Of a stretch of 64,000 nucleotides of DNA, positions 26,601-33,759 are shown piece after piece. Every line of letters begins with the position of its first letter. Position 1 is the first letter of the stretch. The notes beneath the pieces are model-generated. The model was not told the origin of the DNA. It saw nothing but the letters and a program-made list of their open reading frames with translations, and did not search any database. Source of the DNA: Panacagrimonas sp052387695 (lineage in GTDB: Bacteria; Pseudomonadota; Gammaproteobacteria; Nevskiales; Nevskiaceae); NCBI GenBank assembly GCA_052387695.1, contig JBQTIX010000082.1, forward strand, positions 1 through 64,000, given 5' to 3'. The position numbers were made by a program, and so were the translations under genes.

Positions 26601-26700
26601 GCGCCTGCGCAACCGCGTGCCCCAGGGCAGGGCCAATGCCAGCGTCAGCCTGAGCGTCGGCGGGGTGAGCGACGTCTGGAACCTCAGCACGAGTCGTTGA
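23686..26700 (+). CDS. Secreted beta-helix protein 3 with DUF11 and Calx-beta domains
   Basis: A 1004-residue exported protein, third of the tandem set. It has a signal peptide (RPIAAVLATGLFASPAAPVLA), CSLREA-like CTLADAITAAN, a shorter NSTVSGN beta-helix (about 125-340) and a choice-of-anchor Q motif (DQRGIVRPKDGNG...CDIGAFEIG). It then diverges from its neighbours: a DUF11 repeat (ADLAITKTAAQSTAVMGDNL...NPDNNTDSVIVTV), two Calx-beta domains (each ending SIVDND or TITDND) and two copies of an Ig-like module beginning PDSFSFPP and PNAFSFQD. RTX and TSP3 are absent. CAGGGA is 6 nt before the ATG at 23686. Probable large surface adhesin; the TCAGGA array lies upstream. Confidence 0.85.
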   Translation: MKTTPPASFRNRFPLRPIAAVLATGLFASPAAPVLAATLDVGVGGCTLADAITAANTNNATGSCPAGSGADIIRLPVSGTLPLSAALPALASEIVIEGRGSTVSKVVSSNLFRIFAINPGATVILRDTVMSGGSLGSLSNGDYSSLGGGILNRGTLTLTGCAVSGSNASGGGGIFNGGTLNLDNSVISGNVASFGGGGISSNGVVTITRSTLSGNRVSGTNGGAMQSSGTVTLTDSTVTSNTAGNTGGGIASFGILTVLNSTVSGNTAGSYGGGIFNSGNSASLTVTNSTVSGNRGNSGGGIYNRQGSTRLVRSLISGNTAVFTQEVRNYLGTVTAANSNLFGQSAFSNAGSFFNFAPGGSDRVATSDGATPTTLSAIVSPLGNNGGPTRTHALPAGSPAIDAAGACTGTDQRGIVRPKDGNGSGTAECDIGAFEIGVNSADLAITKTAAQSTAVMGDNLRFTLAVSNNGDPNTGVLVADTLPSGLGFVSATPTQGTCAQSGGTVSCNLNAMASAATASVSVVAATPQTGSFTNTASVIGDLADANPDNNTDSVIVTVAAADTTPDSFSFPPRLRVELLQAQTSESVTITGINRPAVISVSGAADSQFSIGCLPAGFTSTPGTIAEGQTVCVRHPSSGVEQTSTETILTIGGVPAAFTSVTRGSRGTVGLGSDFTARLEGDALGDGFFFVFLTRVGGDFGPASVTVRTVDGTATSGSDYTLLNQVVSWGDGDSSNKSVIVQIINDTDDEPDETVSLVLSGASGAALGAPATATLSIVDNDEPAPTGTVQLSAATDSVIESGPAAILTLTRTGGTAGPASVRLSTANGSASAGSDYTATATTVTWNNADSASKTVSIPIREDLLVESPETFTAALSGATGAGLGSLTSATVTITDNDTATPPDTVPNAFSFQDQRGVRVNQVITSNKVTITGLGAGVNTPIRILSQSGSGASYSINGAAFRTTPATVKNGDKLRLRNRVPQGRANASVSLSVGGVSDVWNLSTSR

Positions 26701-26842
26701 GCGGAACCGACGGGCGTCCTTCGTCGAGGGCGCGCAGTGTCGGTTCCGCCTTCGGCTTGAATCGACCTGCAACCGCCACCGACCGGGACGGATTTCACGT
26801 AGGTCGGATCAAGCCCGCGTGCTGTTCGAGGACGGATCCGAC
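26701..26842. repeat. Two family A half-elements after beta-helix gene 3
   Basis: 26701-26770 carries GGAACCGAC...GTCGGTTCCGCC in the reverse orientation and starts directly at the stop codon of the preceding gene. 26799-26842 is a GTAGGTCGGATC...GGATCCGAC half-element of the same form as 9610-9653. The remaining sequence to 27088 shows no gene. Confidence 0.75.
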
Positions 26843-27088
26843 GGGCACCGGTTGGCGACCGAGGGCGTCTATCCTTGCCGCGCTGCTGGGAACCACGTCC
26901 GTCGAACCCGGCATGTGACGCTGCTTGCATCGAACAAGGCCGGTTCGCCTCGTGCAGGCGTGTCCGTTTCGCCCTGGCCGGCGCGTTTTTTGCGCTCGAT
27001 ACGGGGACGACGGGATGAGACGGTATCCGGGTTTTCGGGGCGGAGGTTGTAATGAGCGGAATCACTGTGCGGGATGGTCTGCAAGCCC

Positions 27089-27255
27089 TTTGGGACGTTC
27101 TGCGCGGGTCTGAATTCATGGGTAGGTCGGATCAAGCCCGCGTGCTGTTCGCGGGCGAACCCGACGGGCGCCCCTTGTCGAGCGCGCGCAGCGTCGGTTC
27201 CGCCTTCGGCTTGAACCGACCTACGAGCCGGATCGAACCTGTGCGGACTTTCCTT
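27089..27255. repeat. Composite family C element enclosing a family A repeat
   Basis: A family A core (27122-27224) is flanked by GTTCTGCGCGGGTCTGAATT on the left and GGATCGAACCTGTGCGGACT followed by TTCCTT on the right. The same flanks, inverted, surround family A cores at 58702-58866 and 58867-59032, and in decayed form at 33040-33197. The flanks form imperfect terminal inverted repeats. Confidence 0.7.
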
Positions 27256-27271
27256 AACCGGATCACGCTGG

Positions 27272-27314
27272 GCGGCGTAGGGTGGATGCGCTTCGCTTAT
27301 CCACCCTACGCCGC
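27272..27314. repeat. 16-bp-arm palindrome covering the cyclase start codon
   Basis: GCGGCGTAGGGTGGAT (27272-27287) is the exact reverse complement of 27299-27314, with an 11-nt loop. It belongs to the GTAGGGTGGAT palindromes dispersed in many proteobacterial genomes. The putative ATG (27286-27288) spans the edge of the left arm, so the folded RNA would bury the start site. Confidence 0.8.
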
Positions 27315-28323
27315 GATCTTCGCGGCTCTGCTGATTCTGCTGCCCGGTGGTCTGGCGCAGGCCGGTGAAGCGAGCGCGATGACCAGCGATTCCCGCGCCG
27401 ACGTCTCCGGCCTGCCGGAGGGTATGACGCCCTGGTGGCCGTCGCGCTACGGCGCCGATGACCAGCTCGGCACGCTCAACGAGATCACGCCGGAGGTCGT
27501 CGCGGCGGCTGCCAGGCTGGTGAAGCAAGGCGAGCGCGTGGACCTCGGCCGGGTGCTCGACGAGGCCACGCCCAAGTTTCCCGGCCGCTGGTGGCACCAG
27601 ACGGTGGATGTCTCGCCGCATTACGAGAACCAGCGCCGGCCCGATGCCGTCGGCCTGGGCTGGGGCCGGAACCAGATCAACTGGATCACGGAAATCCAGG
27701 CTGGCACCTTCCAGGTCGGCACGCAGCTCGACTCCATCGGCCACATCCAGATTGGCGATCGCTTCTACAACGGCTGGCGCACGCGTGACCTGGTCGAAGC
27801 CCAGGGTCTGAAGCGCTTTGGTATGGAGACGGTGCCGCCGATCGTCACCCGCGGCGTGCTGATCGACATCGCGGCCTACAAGGGCGTGGAACGGCTCGAC
27901 GCCGGGTACCTGATCACGCGCGCGGATGTCGAGGGCGCGCTGAAAAAGCAGAGGCTGAAAATCCAGCGCGGCGACGCGGTGCTGTTCCACACCGGCTGGG
28001 GCTCGCTGTGGGGCAAGGACGCGGAGAAGTTCCTGTCCGGCGAGCCGGGGCCGGGGCTGGAAGTGGTGAACTGGCTGTACGAGCAGCGCGTCGGCCTGAC
28101 CGGCGCCGACACCTGGAGCTATGGCGCGGTGCCCGGCGAAGACCCGGAGCGGCCCTTCGTCGTGCCGCAGACCATGTACGTGAAGCTCGGCTTCTTCGGC
28201 CTGGAAAACCTGGCGACCGAAGAGCTGGCGCGGCGCAAGGTGTACGAATTCCTGTTCACCGTCACCCACGGCAGGACGCGCGGCTCCACCGCCGCGTTCA
28301 TTGCGCCGGTGGCGGTCTATTGA
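27286..28323 (+). CDS. Cyclase family protein (kynurenine formamidase-like), exported
   Basis: 345 residues, PF04199-type metal-dependent hydrolase. The N-terminus reads MRFAYPPYAAIFAALLILLP then GGLAQAGEA, a plausible signal peptide. In the core, AGTFQVGTQLDSIGHIQIGD occupies the place of the usual HxGTHxDxxxH motif with the first two histidines replaced (Phe/Gln for the first region, Gln for the second) while Asp and the last His remain. Other conserved parts are RGVLIDIAAYKG and RGDAVLFHTGWG. The start is uncertain because the 5' end lies within a 16-bp-arm palindrome; a longer open frame upstream is repeat sequence. A GMC oxidoreductase gene follows after 16 nt, so they are probably one operon. 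Confidence 0.85.
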   Translation: MRFAYPPYAAIFAALLILLPGGLAQAGEASAMTSDSRADVSGLPEGMTPWWPSRYGADDQLGTLNEITPEVVAAAARLVKQGERVDLGRVLDEATPKFPGRWWHQTVDVSPHYENQRRPDAVGLGWGRNQINWITEIQAGTFQVGTQLDSIGHIQIGDRFYNGWRTRDLVEAQGLKRFGMETVPPIVTRGVLIDIAAYKGVERLDAGYLITRADVEGALKKQRLKIQRGDAVLFHTGWGSLWGKDAEKFLSGEPGPGLEVVNWLYEQRVGLTGADTWSYGAVPGEDPERPFVVPQTMYVKLGFFGLENLATEELARRKVYEFLFTVTHGRTRGSTAAFIAPVAVY

Positions 28324-28339
28324 TCCAGCGAGGCGCTGC

Positions 28340-29803
28340 ATGCAGACCCAGCAGAATCATCATTACGACAGCATCATCGTCGGCTCCGGTGCCGGCGGTT
28401 GCGCCGCCGCGTACCGCCTCGTGCAAGCCGGCCAGACGGTGCTGCTGCTGGAGCGCGGCGAGCGACTGCCCACCGACGGCAGCACGCTGGATACGAAAAA
28501 GGTGCTCGGCGAGGGCGCGTTCAAAAGCAAGGAAGTCTGGATCGACGGCGACGGTCGCCGCTTCGCGCCGGAGGAGTTCTTCAACCTCGGCGGCAAGACC
28601 CAGTGGTACGGCGCCGCGCTGGCGCGCTTCGGCAAGGACGAATTTTCCGCTGACGAGTCGCGCGGATTCCTGTCCTGGCCGGTCGGTTACGACGAGCTGA
28701 GTCCCTACTACGACGAGGCCGAGGCTCTGCTGGGCGTGCAGCCCTTCGATATCGAGCCCGGCCTGGGCCGCATCACCCGGCGCCTGAGCGCCAACGGCGC
28801 GGGCTGGATCGTGGCGCCACTGCCGTTGGGCCTGTCGCCGCGGATCACGGACAGGCCGGACCAGGCCAGCAAGTTCGATGGCTTTGCCCTGCTGGATGGC
28901 CTCAAGGCCGACGCGCAGCATCGCCTGCTCGGCCGCGTCGCGGGCGACGCGAAGCTCACCGTGCTGACCGGCGCCCAGGTGGTGAACCTGCTGCGTGCGC
29001 CGGACGCGGCGGCGGGCGAACGGATCGCCGGCGTGGTGCTGGCCGACGGTCGCGAATACTTCGCCGCGCGGGTGCTGCTCGCGGGCGGCGCGCTGCACTC
29101 GCCGCGACTGCTGCAAACCTATCTGCGCAGCGCGCAACTGGAGCAGCACCTGCCGGTGGCCGTGCAGGTCGGGCGCCGCTACAAGCGCCATGTGCTGACC
29201 GCGGTGGTCGGCTTTGGCCTGCGTGCCCAGCACGATCTGCTGCGCAAGACGACGCTGCTCACCAGTCGACGGTTCCTTCATTCCAGCGTGCAACCGCTCG
29301 GCGGCTGGATCGATCGCGAGATCGTGCGCTCCATGATTCCGGGCTTCGTGCCGCGGTTCATTGCCGAGTTCTTCGTCCGCCGCGTTTACGGGTTTTTTCT
29401 TCAGACCGAGGACGGGTCTCACGACGACAACCGCGTGAGTGCCGCCACCGGCGAGACGGCGCCGACGATGGACTACCGCCTCTCGCGCCTGCCGGCCGCG
29501 GGGCGCGAACACCGCGGGCTGGTACGCGCCTTCGTCTGGTCGCTGCTCAAGGCCGGGTTCCTGCCGTTTGCGCAGCGCGTCCCGCTCGAAGGCAGCGCGC
29601 ACTCGGTCGGCACGCTCACCGCGGGACGCGATGCGCGAGACTCGGTGGTGGACGCCGAGGGCCGTGTGCACGGCATCGACAATCTCTACGTCGTCGATGG
29701 CTCGGTGCTGCCGCGCATCGGCCGGCTCAATCCCGCCCTCACCATCTACGCCTGGTCGCTGCGCGTGGCCGACCGCCTGTCGAGCCGCAGCCCGACACCG
29801 TGA
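28340..29803 (+). CDS. GMC-family FAD-dependent oxidoreductase
   Basis: A 487-residue glucose-methanol-choline type oxidoreductase. The FAD-binding Rossmann motif is SIIVGSGAGGCAAAYRLVQ at residues 10-28; LNLGGKTQWYGAALARFG-like segments follow, and the C-terminal signature is LYVVDGSVLPRIGRLNPALT. It is shorter than typical 530-residue members. No signal peptide is visible. GAGG stands about 8 nt before the ATG at 28340, and the cyclase gene ends 16 nt upstream, suggesting consecutive steps on one, unidentified, substrate (an alcohol or sterol-like compound is usual for the family). Confidence 0.88.
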   Translation: MQTQQNHHYDSIIVGSGAGGCAAAYRLVQAGQTVLLLERGERLPTDGSTLDTKKVLGEGAFKSKEVWIDGDGRRFAPEEFFNLGGKTQWYGAALARFGKDEFSADESRGFLSWPVGYDELSPYYDEAEALLGVQPFDIEPGLGRITRRLSANGAGWIVAPLPLGLSPRITDRPDQASKFDGFALLDGLKADAQHRLLGRVAGDAKLTVLTGAQVVNLLRAPDAAAGERIAGVVLADGREYFAARVLLAGGALHSPRLLQTYLRSAQLEQHLPVAVQVGRRYKRHVLTAVVGFGLRAQHDLLRKTTLLTSRRFLHSSVQPLGGWIDREIVRSMIPGFVPRFIAEFFVRRVYGFFLQTEDGSHDDNRVSAATGETAPTMDYRLSRLPAAGREHRGLVRAFVWSLLKAGFLPFAQRVPLEGSAHSVGTLTAGRDARDSVVDAEGRVHGIDNLYVVDGSVLPRIGRLNPALTIYAWSLRVADRLSSRSPTP

Positions 29804-29811
29804 TTCCTCCC

Positions 29812-31518
29812 TCAGTCCGCGGCGCTCCTCAGCGCCGGCACGTCGCCCAGCACCGGCAGTCGCACCGAGCCTGAGACGGTCACCACCGGCAGCAGCGGGT
29901 TGCGCGGGCGGGCAATCGGGAACTGGGCGGCGGCCTGGCCCACCACGACCAGGACGAGCTGGTCGCCCGCCGCCAGGCGGACGCCGATGCCGTTGAGTTC
30001 GACCGCCTGGGTGCCGAGTCCGCGAATCGGCCGCACCTGGTCGCCGAGGATTTGCAGCGGTCCGCCGCCGGCACGGATCCGGCCGATGGCGACGAAGACA
30101 ATGGCGTCGTCGTCGCTGATCCCCGCGTTGGGTGCCGGGTTGGCCAGGGTGAGCGTGGCCGTCGGAATGCCGGCGACGACGGTGCCGGCAGCGCTGGTGG
30201 TGAGCAGGGGCAGAAGCACCGGACTGGCATTGAGTTGCGACACCGCGGTGGGCGGAATATTGATGTCGTTGTCGTCGCCGACCGGCACCGCCGACAGCCC
30301 CACCGCGTCGCCGCCGATGCCGAGGTTGATGCACACCTCGGGCGCTTGCGCCAGCGCGCTGACGGCCAGGGGGTCCTGCCGCAGCTTGGCGTCGAACCAG
30401 AGCTTCGCCATCGCGTCGGCGAGGTACGGCCCGCAGCGGTACAGATCGGCGCTGTTGGGATCGCCGCCGGGCGGCATGCCCGCACCTCCGGGCAGCAGGT
30501 GACCGGTGACATAACTGTACAGCCGCACATCGCCGCCGGATTCGCGCAGGCAGGCGAGGTTGTCGCGGCCCTCGTTGAGATTGAACAGGATGTCCGCCGT
30601 CCCCTGGAAGAACAAGGCATCGACCCGGGGCGGCTGGCGCGCGGGGCGACGGCCCGGTTGGGTGACGCCTTCGCAGAAGTAGCGGTTGCTGTGATAGCGC
30701 AGGTAGGCCTGCTCGTCCTCGCTGAAGCGGGAGTTGTTGGCGCCGTTGCTGAGCACCGCGCTGGCTTCCGCGGCGAGCCGGGTGCCGCCGGTGAACGCGA
30801 GTCCCTGCAACAGCGGGGCCTTGGCCACGTCGCCCGGAGCCAGGCTGTGGGCCAGGTCGTTCCAGGTGATGTGGGGCACCAGGGCGTCCAGGCGCTGGCG
30901 CGGATCGATGGCGTTGAGCAGCAACTGGTAGGCACCGCCGTACGACACGCCGTAGGCGCCGAGGACCAGATTGCTGTCGCGGACCATCAGCCAGTCCAGG
31001 TTGGCCTCGGCCCAGTCCACGATCCGGATCAGGTCCACGCCTTCCTTGTCGGGGTCCATGAAGGCGACGTCGCCGCCGGACTGGCCGAATCCGCGCTGGT
31101 CGAAGGACAGCACGCCGTAACCGGCGTCGGTGTACTGCCGTGTGGTCGCGTTATCCACCAGCGGCGCCCCGGGCGCCCCCAGCGCGTCGCGCTGACCGGC
31201 ATTGGTGCGCAAGCCGCCGAAGCCGGGACCCTGTAGCAGGAGGGGATACGTCAGCCCGCCGACCATGCTGGCAGGTTCGTGCACGGTGAAGGCAATGTTG
31301 TGCCCGTCGGCCGAGACGATATGGACGTCGTAACTGGCGCCGGCGCGCGAGCTGCCCACCTCCGGGCCGGGCCGCCCCTGGTTGTCGGGCGGCGGCAGGG
31401 GTGGGAGTTCGGCAGGCGGTGGGGATTCACCGGACGACGAGCCGTCGCCGCAGGCGGCCAGCATCAGGCAACAGAGGACGGCCGAAACCGGGCGCAGGAA
31501 CAAGCCCAGATGGTTCAT
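29812..31518 (-). CDS. Alpha/beta-hydrolase lipoprotein (CocE/NonD type)
   Basis: 568 residues. The lipoprotein signal peptide has lipobox LAAC (Cys23), followed by a Ser/Gly/Pro linker. The hydrolase core (about 60-380) shows the oxyanion-region GPGFGGLR, the strand-turn SFDQRGFGQSGG and nucleophile elbow GAYGVSYGG (Ser about 195), with a candidate acid in DALFFQGTADILF and His in YVTGHLLPGG. The C-terminal 180 residues are a beta-sandwich like the X-Pro dipeptidyl-peptidase C-terminal domain. Expected to be membrane-attached and to act on periplasmic or outside peptides or esters. It is convergent with the GMC gene, stops 9 nt apart. Confidence 0.82.
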   Translation of the reverse strand: MNHLGLFLRPVSAVLCCLMLAACGDGSSSGESPPPAELPPLPPPDNQGRPGPEVGSSRAGASYDVHIVSADGHNIAFTVHEPASMVGGLTYPLLLQGPGFGGLRTNAGQRDALGAPGAPLVDNATTRQYTDAGYGVLSFDQRGFGQSGGDVAFMDPDKEGVDLIRIVDWAEANLDWLMVRDSNLVLGAYGVSYGGAYQLLLNAIDPRQRLDALVPHITWNDLAHSLAPGDVAKAPLLQGLAFTGGTRLAAEASAVLSNGANNSRFSEDEQAYLRYHSNRYFCEGVTQPGRRPARQPPRVDALFFQGTADILFNLNEGRDNLACLRESGGDVRLYSYVTGHLLPGGAGMPPGGDPNSADLYRCGPYLADAMAKLWFDAKLRQDPLAVSALAQAPEVCINLGIGGDAVGLSAVPVGDDNDINIPPTAVSQLNASPVLLPLLTTSAAGTVVAGIPTATLTLANPAPNAGISDDDAIVFVAIGRIRAGGGPLQILGDQVRPIRGLGTQAVELNGIGVRLAAGDQLVLVVVGQAAAQFPIARPRNPLLPVVTVSGSVRLPVLGDVPALRSAAD

Positions 31519-31781
31519 GATGATCTGCCTTCCGGATGGAAAAAATTGGATTCTGCCGCCATTGATGGGGACTGGCCAGCAGGCGTTGGGCGAGCGATTC
31601 GCGGTGGACGGATCGATACCGGATCTTCGAGTATTTCCGCGGCGATACCGGCCTGGGCGCGGGGCGCCAGAGCCGCAGGACGGGGCTGTTGGCGAACCTC
31701 TTGCTGCACGCTTATCGCAATCAATGATGTACCCGTGTTCTGGCGTCTGCAGCGCCGGCCGAAGCTTGAGTGGTCAACCGT

Positions 31782-31817
31782 AGGGCGGGTTGCGCGATGG
31801 AACCGCTAACCCGCCCT
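31782..31817. repeat. Palindrome upstream of the MFS gene
   Basis: AGGGCGGGTT...AACCCGCCCT, 10-bp perfect arms with a 16-nt loop, of the GTAGGGCGGGTT class related in form to the palindrome at 27272-27314. It ends 6 nt before the GGAGG of the MFS gene. The rest of the 319-bp gap 31519-31837 shows nothing I recognise. Confidence 0.7.
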
Positions 31818-31837
31818 TGAGAAATGGAGGTTGTGCA

Positions 31838-33034
31838 ATGTCATATCCGGTTCGAGGCGGTGCCATGCAGGTCCTGGCGACCTATAGCGCCGGCTTCCTG
31901 CAAGGGCTGGCGCTGGTCAGCTTCCCGGCCAGCAGTTCCGTGCTGAAGGGCAGCCTGGGCCTGAGCGATGCGCAGTACGGATCGATCTTCCTGCCGCAGG
32001 TGGCGATGGCGGTGGTGGGCGCCCTGGGAGGCGGCGCGTTGGCCGCGAGGCTCGGCCTGAAAAATCTGCTGCTGCTGAGCATGGCGGCGATCGCCGGCTC
32101 GCAACTCGCACTGGCCGGCAGTCTCGCGGTGCCGGAGGCCTTGCGATATCTCTGCATCTGCGCCGGCACCGGACTGCTCGGACTGGGTTTCGGCCTGGGC
32201 GGCGCGCCGCTCAACAGTTACGCCGTGCAGTTTTTCCCGCAGCGGAAAGACACCGCGCTGGTGGCCCTGCACAGCCTGGTCGGTCTGGGTCTCGCGGTGG
32301 GGCCGCTGCTGGTCAGCGCGCTGGTGCGGACCCACTGGGTGGCGCTGCCGATCGGCCTGGCCGCGGCCTGCGCCGCGATCGTGGGGGTGGCCGCCTTGCT
32401 CGACCTGCCGCGTGGCGAGGGTCAGCCCTCGTCGGCGAGCGTGCAAGCCGCAGCGGAGACTCGCCCGGCTGGCTCGCCGGCGTTCTGGGTGTTCGCGGCG
32501 GTCGCCGTGCTCTACGCCTTCGCCGAAGGCACGTTCAGCAACTGGACCGTGGTGTATCTGGCCGAGGTTCGCCAGTTGCCCGCATCGACCGCGGCGCTGG
32601 CGCTGTCGATGTTCTGGGCCGCGCTGGTCGCAGGCCGCCTGCTGGTGTCGGCGCTGGTGCTGCGCATCCCCGCGCAGCGCATCTGGATGAGCCTGCCGCT
32701 GCTGATGATCGCGGCGTTCTGGCTGCTGCCAGAGGTGAGCGGTCCGGCCAGCGCGATCGCAGCCTTTGCGCTGGCGGGCCTGGCCTGCTCGGCCTTCTTC
32801 CCGCTGACCATCGGGCTGGTGTCGGCACGCTTTCCGCAGCACGTGGCCTGGGTGTCCTCGATGATGATCGCGGCACTGATGGTGGGTGTCGGCCTGGGCA
32901 GCTTCGTGGTCGGGCCGCTGCGTGCGGTGCTGTCGATGGAAACCCTGTACCAGGTGTCCAGCGCCTACCCGGTGGCGGTGCTGCTGCTGGCCTTGCTGCT
33001 GCGTGGCCCGTCGCGGGAGCGCCCGCGGAAATGA
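31838..33034 (+). CDS. MFS transporter
   Basis: A 398-residue major facilitator superfamily carrier with about 12 hydrophobic segments. The loop 2-3 region (ALAARLGLKNLLLLSMAAIAG) and the gating-type glycines in TGLLGLGFGLGGAPLNSYA suit the FucP/NarK-like or YfkF-like groups. GGAGG lies 7 nt before the ATG at 31838. Substrate cannot be told. It stands alone and is preceded by a dispersed palindrome that could form a hairpin just before the ribosome site. Confidence 0.85.
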   Translation: MSYPVRGGAMQVLATYSAGFLQGLALVSFPASSSVLKGSLGLSDAQYGSIFLPQVAMAVVGALGGGALAARLGLKNLLLLSMAAIAGSQLALAGSLAVPEALRYLCICAGTGLLGLGFGLGGAPLNSYAVQFFPQRKDTALVALHSLVGLGLAVGPLLVSALVRTHWVALPIGLAAACAAIVGVAALLDLPRGEGQPSSASVQAAAETRPAGSPAFWVFAAVAVLYAFAEGTFSNWTVVYLAEVRQLPASTAALALSMFWAALVAGRLLVSALVLRIPAQRIWMSLPLLMIAAFWLLPEVSGPASAIAAFALAGLACSAFFPLTIGLVSARFPQHVAWVSSMMIAALMVGVGLGSFVVGPLRAVLSMETLYQVSSAYPVAVLLLALLLRGPSRERPRK

Positions 33035-33050
33035 ATCTCCGCGCGCATGG

Positions 33051-33153
33051 GTAGGTCGGGTCAAGCCCGCGTGCTGTTCGCGGGCGGACCTGACGGGCGC
33101 CCTTCGTCGAGCGCGCGCAGCGTCGGTTCCGCCTCCGGCTTGAACCGACCTAC
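33051..33153. repeat. Family A repeat (within decayed family C flanks)
   Basis: GTAGGTCGGGTCAAGCCCGC...GAACCGACCTAC, complete with both hairpins, beginning 16 nt after the MFS stop. The flank CTCGAACCTGCGCAGGGTTT followed by CCCT to about 33197 is a decayed family C end. Confidence 0.8.
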
Positions 33154-33221
33154 GAGCCCGATCAAAGCAGCTCTCGAACCTGCGCAGGGTTTCCCTATGT
33201 CGCGAAGCTGATGGAGGCGAC

Positions 33222-33608
33222 TCAGTTCAACATCTTCGGCACTGCGAGCCGGAACGGTGCGATGCGCGCATCGAAGGCTTCGCGCGTGTCGGACTGGATC
33301 ATGCTGAACTCGCCGTGCATGGTGCCGACCGGGGTGTCCAGCGGGCAGGCGCTGGTGTACTCGAAAGCTTCGCCGGCGGCGAGCACGGGCTGGTGACCGA
33401 CGACCCCGGCCCCACGGACTTCTTCGACCCGGCCTTCGCCGCTGGTGATCACCCAGTGGCGTGAGACCAGTTGCACGGTGGGCTCGCCTTCGTTGCGGAT
33501 GGTGATGTGGTAAGCGAAGAAATAACGCTGCGCGGTCGGATCGGACTGCTCAGGCACGAAGCGTGGCTGGGCGATGATGCGGACGCCGCGGGTGAGGGTG
33601 TTGGACAT
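33222..33608 (-). CDS. apaG: ApaG (DUF525) protein
   Basis: A 128-residue immunoglobulin-like beta-sandwich protein of the ApaG/DUF525 family, linked in older work to Co2+ resistance and Mg2+ flux; its true function is unsettled. Typical pieces are YFFAYHITIRNEGEPTVQLV, SRHWVITSGEGRVEEVRGAG, VVGHQPVLAAGEAFEYTSAC and GTMHGEFSMI. Normal length. The ATG at 33608 gives the family N-terminus; a longer open frame upstream to 33662 is rejected. It is often near ksgA/apaH elsewhere; neither is present here. Confidence 0.93.
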   Translation of the reverse strand: MSNTLTRGVRIIAQPRFVPEQSDPTAQRYFFAYHITIRNEGEPTVQLVSRHWVITSGEGRVEEVRGAGVVGHQPVLAAGEAFEYTSACPLDTPVGTMHGEFSMIQSDTREAFDARIAPFRLAVPKMLN

Positions 33609-33674
33609 GGTGTGCAATTTAACCGTTTTCTCCGCACATCTATACGGAAATCTGGAAACCATGCGTCGTAGCGG

Positions 33675-33759
33675 CGAGGTCGGCTCGAGCGCGAAGCCGG
33701 CGCTCAGCCCGACCCTGTCGGCTCCGGCCGCATGACGCCGCGGCCTCGAGCCGACCTAC
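33675..33759. repeat. Diverged family A element
   Basis: GAGGTCGGCTCGAGC...CTCGAGCCGACCTAC. The CTA at 33756-33758 is the complement of the TAG stop of the YdbH-like gene, so the element forms that gene's end. Confidence 0.7.

Noticed and set aside
26538..27119. Open frames in family A/C repeat regions giving recurrent peptides such as RARVLFAGGPDG and ACFSRADPT
   Set aside because: They are translations of the palindromic repeats themselves, recur at every copy and have no family or ribosome site.
27052..27285. N-terminal extension of the cyclase by 78 residues
   Set aside because: The extension is the translation of a composite repeat and would place the signal peptide in the middle of the protein.
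29812..31518. Hydrolase lipoprotein as part of the cyclase-GMC operon
   Set aside because: It is on the opposite strand and convergent, so it cannot be co-transcribed.
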